Made by a program: the position numbers and the translations under genes | In this document: positions 5,013 through 8,351 of the stretch, one piece after another | Position numbering within the stretch: position 1 is the first letter of the stretch | How the letters are laid out: each line of letters begins with the position of its first letter | Assembly (NCBI GenBank): GCA_902767355.1 | Contig: CACXHG010000041.1 | Coordinates: 1-8,351, forward strand | DNA: 8,351 nt | Direction: 5' to 3' | Source of the DNA: an uncultured Bacteroidia bacterium | Lineage (GTDB): Bacteria > Bacteroidota > Bacteroidia > Bacteroidales > UBA932 | The notes under the pieces: generated by a model | The model's database searches: none | What the model was told of the DNA's origin: nothing | The model's input: the letters and a program-made list of their open reading frames with translations, nothing else

Positions 5013-5014
5013 GC
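4995..5014 (+). repeat. 20-bp direct repeat, right copy
   Basis: GGCCGTCCATTTTTTTTTGC, identical to 3488-3507 and about 1.5 kb from it. It serves as the 3' arm and T run of the terminator behind the SecB-like gene. Confidence 0.9.
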
Positions 5015-5022
5015 TACCTTAG
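5015..5022 (+). promoter_or_regulatory. Weak candidate -7 element of the L,D-transpeptidase gene
   Basis: TACCTTAG differs from TAnnTTTG at one position and lies 8 bases before the ATG. No TTG is found 18-20 bases upstream, where the terminator and right repeat lie. If used, the mRNA would be nearly leaderless. Confidence 0.3.
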
Positions 5023-5030
5023 CGGCTGTT

Positions 5031-5555
5031 ATGAAGAAACTGGTTTTGATGGTGGCGCTGGCGCTGATGCCTGCCCTGGGGCTGTGGGCGCAGCCGCGCT
5101 TTGCCCAGTATGCCGGCCGCGTGGATTCGGCGCCGTTTATACTGATAGACAAGCAGACTTTCAAGCTGTGGCTGATAGATGCCGCCGGCGAGCCGCTCAT
5201 AGAGTACGGCATTGCCTGCGCCGTCAATTATGGCCCGAAACTCAAAAGGGGCGACCACCGCACTCCGGAAGGGACTTTCAAGATAACCCAGCTGCTCAAT
5301 TCCAGGGGTCTCTCGCACGATTTTGGCGACGGCAAGGGGCCGGTGAAGGAGGCCTACGGCCCGTGGTTCCTGCGCCTGGGCGTGCCGGGCTTCATAGACA
5401 TCGGCATCCACGGCACTCCGTTCCCGGAGTCCATAGGCTCGCGGGCCACCGAGGGCTGCATCCGCATGCGTAACGAAGACATCAGCGATCTCAAGGCCCG
5501 GGTGCAGGTCGGCACGCCGGTGATTATCCTGCCCGATCCGGAGCAGGCCGGTTGA
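5031..5555 (+). CDS. Exported L,D-transpeptidase-fold (YkuD) protein (174 aa)
   Basis: A YkuD-family enzyme expected to act on peptidoglycan peptides in the periplasm, by 3-3 cross-linking or by attaching or trimming stem peptides. Residues 1-20 form a signal peptide (MKKLVLMVALALMPALGLWA) with a likely cut before QP. The domain starts with FILIDKQTFKLWLID (36-50), a typical substrate strand. TPEGTFKI (78-85) is followed by the catalytic block IHGTP (126-130), SIGSRATEGCIRM (134-146), with His127, Cys143 and Arg145 in the expected H-x-G, S-x-G-C-x-R arrangement. No peptidoglycan-binding domain or lipobox is visible. It sits just outside the right direct repeat, with its own weak promoter candidate, and is much GC-richer than the preceding operon. 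The stop codon is embedded in the next gene's promoter. Confidence 0.9.
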   Translation: MKKLVLMVALALMPALGLWAQPRFAQYAGRVDSAPFILIDKQTFKLWLIDAAGEPLIEYGIACAVNYGPKLKRGDHRTPEGTFKITQLLNSRGLSHDFGDGKGPVKEAYGPWFLRLGVPGFIDIGIHGTPFPESIGSRATEGCIRMRNEDISDLKARVQVGTPVIILPDPEQAG

Positions 5556-5582
5556 TTTGTCGGCGGAAATTTATTAACTTTG
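5552..5582 (+). promoter_or_regulatory. Bacteroidota-type promoter of the PASTA-rluD pair
   Basis: TTG (5552-5554), overlapping the stop codon of the preceding gene, is followed after 20 bases by TAACTTTG (5575-5582), a full -7 match. Transcription would start only a few bases before the ATG at 5591, so the mRNA is nearly leaderless. Confidence 0.75.
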
Positions 5583-5590
5583 TAACTATT

Positions 5591-6367
5591 ATGGCAAATT
5601 CTGACAATAAAGATAAAAGCCTGCTGCGCAATTTTATCGGGGGCATCGTGTTCGTGGTGGCCCTCGTGCTGCTGCTGCAGCTGGCCCTGGCGCTGTTCAC
5701 CAGGCATAACAGAGAGCTCACCGTGCCCGATTTTACTGCGCTCGATATGCGCACTGTCGAGAGGGTGGCCAAGAATCTGCACCTGCGGGTGGAGGTGGCC
5801 GATTCCGTGTTTGTGAAGCATCTCCCGCTGGGGGTCGTCTTCTCGCAGAACCCGATTGCCGGCAGCCGCGTCAAGAAAAACCGCCGCGTGTTCATCACCA
5901 TCAATTCCACCGTGCCGCGGCTGGTGTCGGTGCCTTCTGTGATTGGCTATTCGCTGCGCCAGGCTTCGGCCGAACTCACCGCCAGCGGCCTCGGAGTGGG
6001 CAAACTGACATACGTCAGCGATATCGCCACCAACAATGTGCTGCGACAGCAATACAAGGGCAAGGATATCGCGGCTGGCCGCAAGGTCGAGACTGAGAGC
6101 AAGATAGACCTGGTGCTGGGCCTCAACGAAGAGGACAATGCCACCGACGTGCCCAATGTGAAGGGTTTCACCTTCAGCGTGGCGAGCGCCAATATCATAG
6201 AGAATTCTCTCAATGTGGGCAAGGTGCGCTACGACGACAGCGTCAAGAACTATGCGGACAGCCTGCATGCCGTGGTTTATGGGCAGTCGCCGGCGGCCGG
6301 CTCCGGAGTGGGCATGGGCCGCAGCGTGGACATCTATCTCACGGTAAACCCCGATAAGGTAAAATAA
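5591..6367 (+). CDS. Membrane-anchored PASTA-domain protein (258 aa)
   Basis: A bitopic envelope protein with a short charged cytoplasmic N-terminus (MANSDNKDKS), one transmembrane helix (about 15-36) and three periplasmic PASTA repeats at about 42-107, 110-178 and 184-254. Each repeat begins with a VP or near-VP element (TVPDFTALD, SVPSVIGYS, DVPNVKGFT). The first and third also show a QxP-x-AGS element near the end (SQNPIAGS at 85-92, GQSPAAGS at 231-238); in the second it is reduced to KGKDIAAG. PASTA domains in other bacteria sense muropeptides or beta-lactams on Ser/Thr kinases and penicillin-binding proteins; here no kinase or transpeptidase domain is attached. The ATG at 5591 was preferred to an in-frame ATG at 5552 because the latter lies in the promoter. 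The stop overlaps the rluD start by one base (TAATG), implying translational coupling; PASTA next to RluD is, as I recall, a familiar pairing in Bacteroidales. Confidence 0.88.
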   Translation: MANSDNKDKSLLRNFIGGIVFVVALVLLLQLALALFTRHNRELTVPDFTALDMRTVERVAKNLHLRVEVADSVFVKHLPLGVVFSQNPIAGSRVKKNRRVFITINSTVPRLVSVPSVIGYSLRQASAELTASGLGVGKLTYVSDIATNNVLRQQYKGKDIAAGRKVETESKIDLVLGLNEEDNATDVPNVKGFTFSVASANIIENSLNVGKVRYDDSVKNYADSLHAVVYGQSPAAGSGVGMGRSVDIYLTVNPDKVK

Positions 6368-7482
6368 TGGTGGACGAAGCCCTTCTGGACGACGATCTGG
6401 ATCAGGATCTGGATCAGGACCTGGATCAGGACCTGGAGCAGGACGGCGGCGACGGACAGATGTTCGAGCATTACCGTTTTGTGGTGGACAAGGGGCAGGC
6501 CCCCCTGCGTATAGACCGGTTCATAGTGAGCAAGATGGAGCAGACCTCGCGCCACCGCGTGCAGCTTGCCCTCGAGGCTCAGTACGTCCTGGTCAACGGC
6601 AGCCCGGTGAAGGCCAACTACAAGGTCAAGCCGCTGGACACCATTGTGATAATGCTGCCTTACCAGCGCCGCGGCTTCGAGGTGCACCCCGAGCCTATAC
6701 CGCTGGATATTGTTTACGAAGACGACGACCTTCTGATCGTGAACAAGCCCGCCGGGCTGGTGGTCCACCCGGGTTTCGGGCATTTCTCCGGCACGCTGGT
6801 CAATGCCCTGGCCTATCATCTGGGCATCAGCCAGGAGGCCGATGCGCCTGACGAGCGCATGGGCGTGCTGGTGCACCGCATAGACAAGGACACCTCCGGG
6901 CTGCTGGTGGTGGCCAAGAACGACGAGTCCCAGATGTATCTGGCCAAGCAGTTTTTCGACCATACCATCAAGCGCACCTACTGGGCGCTGGTGTGGGGCA
7001 ATGTGGCCCAGGACGCCGGCACTATAGAGGGCAACATCGGGCGGGACCCCAACGATCGCATGCGCTTCAAGGTGTTTGAAGACGGCAGCCAGGGCAAAAC
7101 CGCAGTCACCCACTACCGGGTGCTGGAGCGCTTCGGCTACACGACCCTTGTGGAGTGCAATCTGGAGACCGGCCGTACGCATCAGATACGCGTGCACATG
7201 AACCACATAGGCCATCCGCTCTTCAACGACGACCGCTATGGCGGCGACCGTGTGCTCAAAGGCCCCATCTACACCAAGTACAAGCAGTTCATAGACAACT
7301 GCTTTGAGCTGATGCCCCGCCAGGCGCTGCATGCCAAGACGCTGGGCTTTACGCACCCGCGCACCCACAAGGAAATCTTTTTCGACAGCGAGATCCCCGC
7401 CGATATGCAGGCGCTCATAGAAAAATGGCGCGCCTATGCCGTCGGTCGGGATATCCTGAGAAACGTCCAGGAAGAAGCCTAG
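6367..7482 (+). CDS. rluD: RluD-type 23S rRNA pseudouridine synthase (371 aa)
   Basis: A RluA-family enzyme that isomerises uridine to pseudouridine; the RluD branch modifies helix 69 of 23S rRNA. An S4 RNA-binding domain (about 47-96: LRIDRFIVSKM, YVLVNGSPVKANYKVKPLD) precedes the catalytic domain. The catalytic motif is HRIDKDTSG (170-178) with Asp173 as nucleophile. Other family blocks are NKPAGLVVHPG (126-136), KRTYWALVWG (202-211), GRTHQIRVHM (269-278), HPLFNDDRYGG (283-293) and ALHAKTLGFTHP (320-331). The 371 residues slightly exceed the family's usual length because of an acidic N-terminal extension (1-30) built on four copies of D-L-D-Q. The ATG at 6367 shares one base with the upstream stop. 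Met32 (MFEHYRFVVDKG) is an alternative start that would omit the acidic repeat. The gene converges on ruvC and overlaps it by four bases. Confidence 0.9.
   Translation: MVDEALLDDDLDQDLDQDLDQDLEQDGGDGQMFEHYRFVVDKGQAPLRIDRFIVSKMEQTSRHRVQLALEAQYVLVNGSPVKANYKVKPLDTIVIMLPYQRRGFEVHPEPIPLDIVYEDDDLLIVNKPAGLVVHPGFGHFSGTLVNALAYHLGISQEADAPDERMGVLVHRIDKDTSGLLVVAKNDESQMYLAKQFFDHTIKRTYWALVWGNVAQDAGTIEGNIGRDPNDRMRFKVFEDGSQGKTAVTHYRVLERFGYTTLVECNLETGRTHQIRVHMNHIGHPLFNDDRYGGDRVLKGPIYTKYKQFIDNCFELMPRQALHAKTLGFTHPRTHKEIFFDSEIPADMQALIEKWRAYAVGRDILRNVQEEA
6394..6441 (+). repeat. Four tandem 12-bp units encoding D-L-D-Q in rluD
   Basis: Units GATCTGGATCAG (6394-6405 and 6406-6417), GACCTGGATCAG (6418-6429) and GACCTGGAGCAG (6430-6441). 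The period is a multiple of three, so a change in copy number would alter only the length of the acidic N-terminus (residues 10-25) without a frameshift. Confidence 0.95.
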
Positions 7483-8045
7483 CTTTTCACTATCCTGTCG
7501 GCGTGAGCCTCCACGAACTTCTTCCAGTTGGTAGAAGCCTTGGTGTCGCTCATCGGATTGGTGAGCTGATAGAAATGGCACATCGCGATGGCTATGGCAT
7601 CGCTGGCGTCCAGATATTTGATGTCCAGCTTGACGTCCATGGTGCGCTCCAGTATCTCTTTGACCTGCTCCTTGCTGGCCGCACCCTTGCCGGTGATGGC
7701 CATTTTCACCTTTCGCGGAGCGTATTCAAAAATGGGGATGTCCCTCTGCAGCGCGGCGGCTATGGCGGCGCCCTGGGCCCGGCCCAGCTTGAGCATCACC
7801 TGGGGGTTCTTGCCGTAGAAGGGGGCCTCTATGGCCAGGTCGTCGGGCTTGTACTGGTCGTAGAGCTCGCCGACCTCTATGAATATGCGGCGCAGCTTTT
7901 CGAAGTGGTCCTTTTCCTTGCGCAGGTCGATTATGCCCAGGTCCACGAAATGAACCTTTTTGCCATCAATGAGAATGACCCCGTAGCCCATAATCTGGGT
8001 GCCGGGGTCTATTCCCATTATGACTCTCTGACCTGCCTTATGCAT
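7479..8045 (-). CDS. ruvC: Holliday junction endonuclease RuvC (188 aa)
   Basis: The dimeric nuclease that cuts Holliday junctions during recombinational repair, working with RuvAB. The acidic metal-binding residues are all present: Asp13 in MGIDPGTQIMGYG (10-22), Glu73 in AIEAPFYGKNPQ (71-82), and Asp146 and Asp149 in LDASDAIAIA (145-154). In E. coli the position of Asp146 is His; Asp also occurs in the family. GRAQGAA (88-94) and the basic ITGKGAASKEQV (117-128) are conserved. A 20-residue C-terminal tail (TKASTNWKKFVEAHADRIVK) extends past the usual end, as I recall is common in Bacteroidota. The ATG abuts the serS stop with no gap (TAA then ATG), so the two form an operon. The stop TAG overlaps the rluD stop TAG on a shared CTAG. 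Confidence 0.96.
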   Translation of the reverse strand: MHKAGQRVIMGIDPGTQIMGYGVILIDGKKVHFVDLGIIDLRKEKDHFEKLRRIFIEVGELYDQYKPDDLAIEAPFYGKNPQVMLKLGRAQGAAIAAALQRDIPIFEYAPRKVKMAITGKGAASKEQVKEILERTMDVKLDIKYLDASDAIAIAMCHFYQLTNPMSDTKASTNWKKFVEAHADRIVKS

Positions 8046-8351
8046 TTAGTCGATGATGTCGAAGCCTGTCCACTTGCGCAGAACCTCGGGCACTTTGATG
8101 CCTTCGGCCGTCTGGTTGTTCTCCAGCAGGGCGGCCACTATGCGGGGCAGGGCCAGCGAGCTGCCGTTGAGGGTGTGGGCGAGCTGGGTCTTGCCATCGG
8201 CATCCTTATAGCGCAGTTTGAGACGGTTGGCCTGATAGGATTCGAAGTTGCTCACCGAGCTGACCTCCAGCCAGCGCTCCTGAGCGGCGCTGAACACCTC
8301 GAAGTCGTAGGTGATGGCGGAGGTGAAGCTCATGTCGCCGCCGCACAGGCG
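8046..8351 (-). CDS. serS: Seryl-tRNA synthetase, C-terminal 101 residues (5' part outside window)
   Basis: The end of the class II aminoacyl-tRNA synthetase that charges tRNA-Ser. Reading from the window edge gives RLCGGDMSFTSAITYDFEV, matching the segment between motifs 2 and 3. SSVSNFESYQANRLKLRY follows, then motif 3 as HTLNGSSLALPRIVAALLEN, in which the Arg contacts ATP, and the C-terminus ends VPEVLRKWTGFDIID. The phrase NNQTAEGIKVPEVL is typical of Bacteroidota SerRS. The frame continues off the right edge, so the ATG at 8333 is an internal Met and not a start. ruvC follows directly after the stop. Confidence 0.97.
   Translation of the reverse strand, partial: RLCGGDMSFTSAITYDFEVFSAAQERWLEVSSVSNFESYQANRLKLRYKDADGKTQLAHTLNGSSLALPRIVAALLENNQTAEGIKVPEVLRKWTGFDIID

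Larger units (their letters stand above)
3488..5014 (+). other. Putative inserted accessory block carrying a toxin-antitoxin-chaperone operon
   Basis: The block is bounded by two identical 20-bp direct repeats and holds its own promoter, three adjacent genes and a terminator. It is AT-richer than the genes beyond: for example 24 G+C in 3601-3660 and 22 in 4741-4800, against 42 in 5401-5460. Removing one repeat plus the DNA between would leave an intact rpmA terminator directly ahead of the L,D-transpeptidase gene. No integrase, transposase or terminal inverted repeat is present, so the mechanism is unknown. The rpl genes are also less GC-rich than the far flanks, so composition alone is weak evidence. 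Confidence 0.5.

Noticed and set aside
3488..5014. An insertion sequence or prophage fragment
   Set aside because: No transposase, integrase or phage structural gene, and no terminal inverted repeats at the edges. Only the direct repeat is present, so I call it an inserted block of unknown mechanism.
5552..5590. An upstream ATG start adding 13 residues to the PASTA protein
   Set aside because: It falls inside the promoter and overlaps the previous stop codon; MANSDNKDKS from 5591 gives a normal short cytoplasmic tail before the transmembrane helix.
5354..6268. A 304-codon open frame on the minus strand
   Set aside because: It spans the end of ldt, the promoter and most of the PASTA gene on the opposite strand, with composition typical of an antisense shadow.
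6334..7581. A 415-codon open frame on the minus strand
   Set aside because: It is antisense to rluD, which has complete catalytic motifs. The long frame follows from codon bias in GC-rich coding DNA; it shows no recognisable domain.
8046..8333. A 95-residue stand-alone gene
   Set aside because: The frame is open to the window edge, and the residues upstream of this Met (RLCGGD) continue the SerRS sequence, so the Met is internal.

Overview
The window looks like a chromosomal segment of a GC-rich member of the Bacteroidota, most likely Bacteroidales. Four candidate promoters fit the Bacteroidota form (TTG or TTTG, an 18-20 bp spacer, then TAnnTTTG). Most genes lack a Shine-Dalgarno sequence, and SerRS, RluD, the PASTA protein and the sirtuin all read like Bacteroidales family members. 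No rRNA, tRNA, CRISPR array or transposase is visible, and no gene-free stretch exceeds about 180 bases.

Left part (1-2674, minus strand): a tightly packed three-gene unit, transcribed right to left from 2674. It encodes an AAA/STAND-like ATPase with altered Walker motifs, a CobB-type NAD-dependent sirtuin deacylase, and an MFS transporter cut by the window edge. Its promoter overlaps that of the divergent ribosomal protein operon.

Centre-left (2724-3505, plus strand): promoter, about 90-nt leader, rplU (L21), rpmA (L27) and a strong intrinsic terminator.

Centre (3488-5014, plus strand): an AT-richer block of three genes with its own promoter, a candidate operator and a terminator. The order is a RelE/HigB-like toxin candidate, an XRE-type antitoxin with an aromatic-rich C-terminal tail, and a SecB-like chaperone. 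This is the order of toxin-antitoxin-chaperone (TAC) systems such as higB-higA-Rv1957 of Mycobacterium tuberculosis. The block lies between two identical 20-bp direct repeats; the left copy is the 3' half of the rpmA terminator, which suggests insertion at that terminator. This is the most interesting part of the window: the toxin and chaperone are divergent, and the antitoxin tail looks like a chaperone-addiction segment.

Right part: ldt (an exported L,D-transpeptidase-fold protein), then, from a promoter overlapping the ldt stop codon, a membrane-anchored PASTA protein joined by a 1-nt stop/start overlap to an RluD-type pseudouridine synthase. The latter has an unusual acidic repeat at its N-terminus. 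Convergent to these, on the minus strand, are the 3' end of serS and ruvC with no gap between them. rluD and ruvC end on one shared CTAG. The envelope genes (ldt, PASTA) and the information-processing genes (rplU, rpmA, rluD, ruvC, serS) are ordinary core functions; the TAC-like block is the accessory element.
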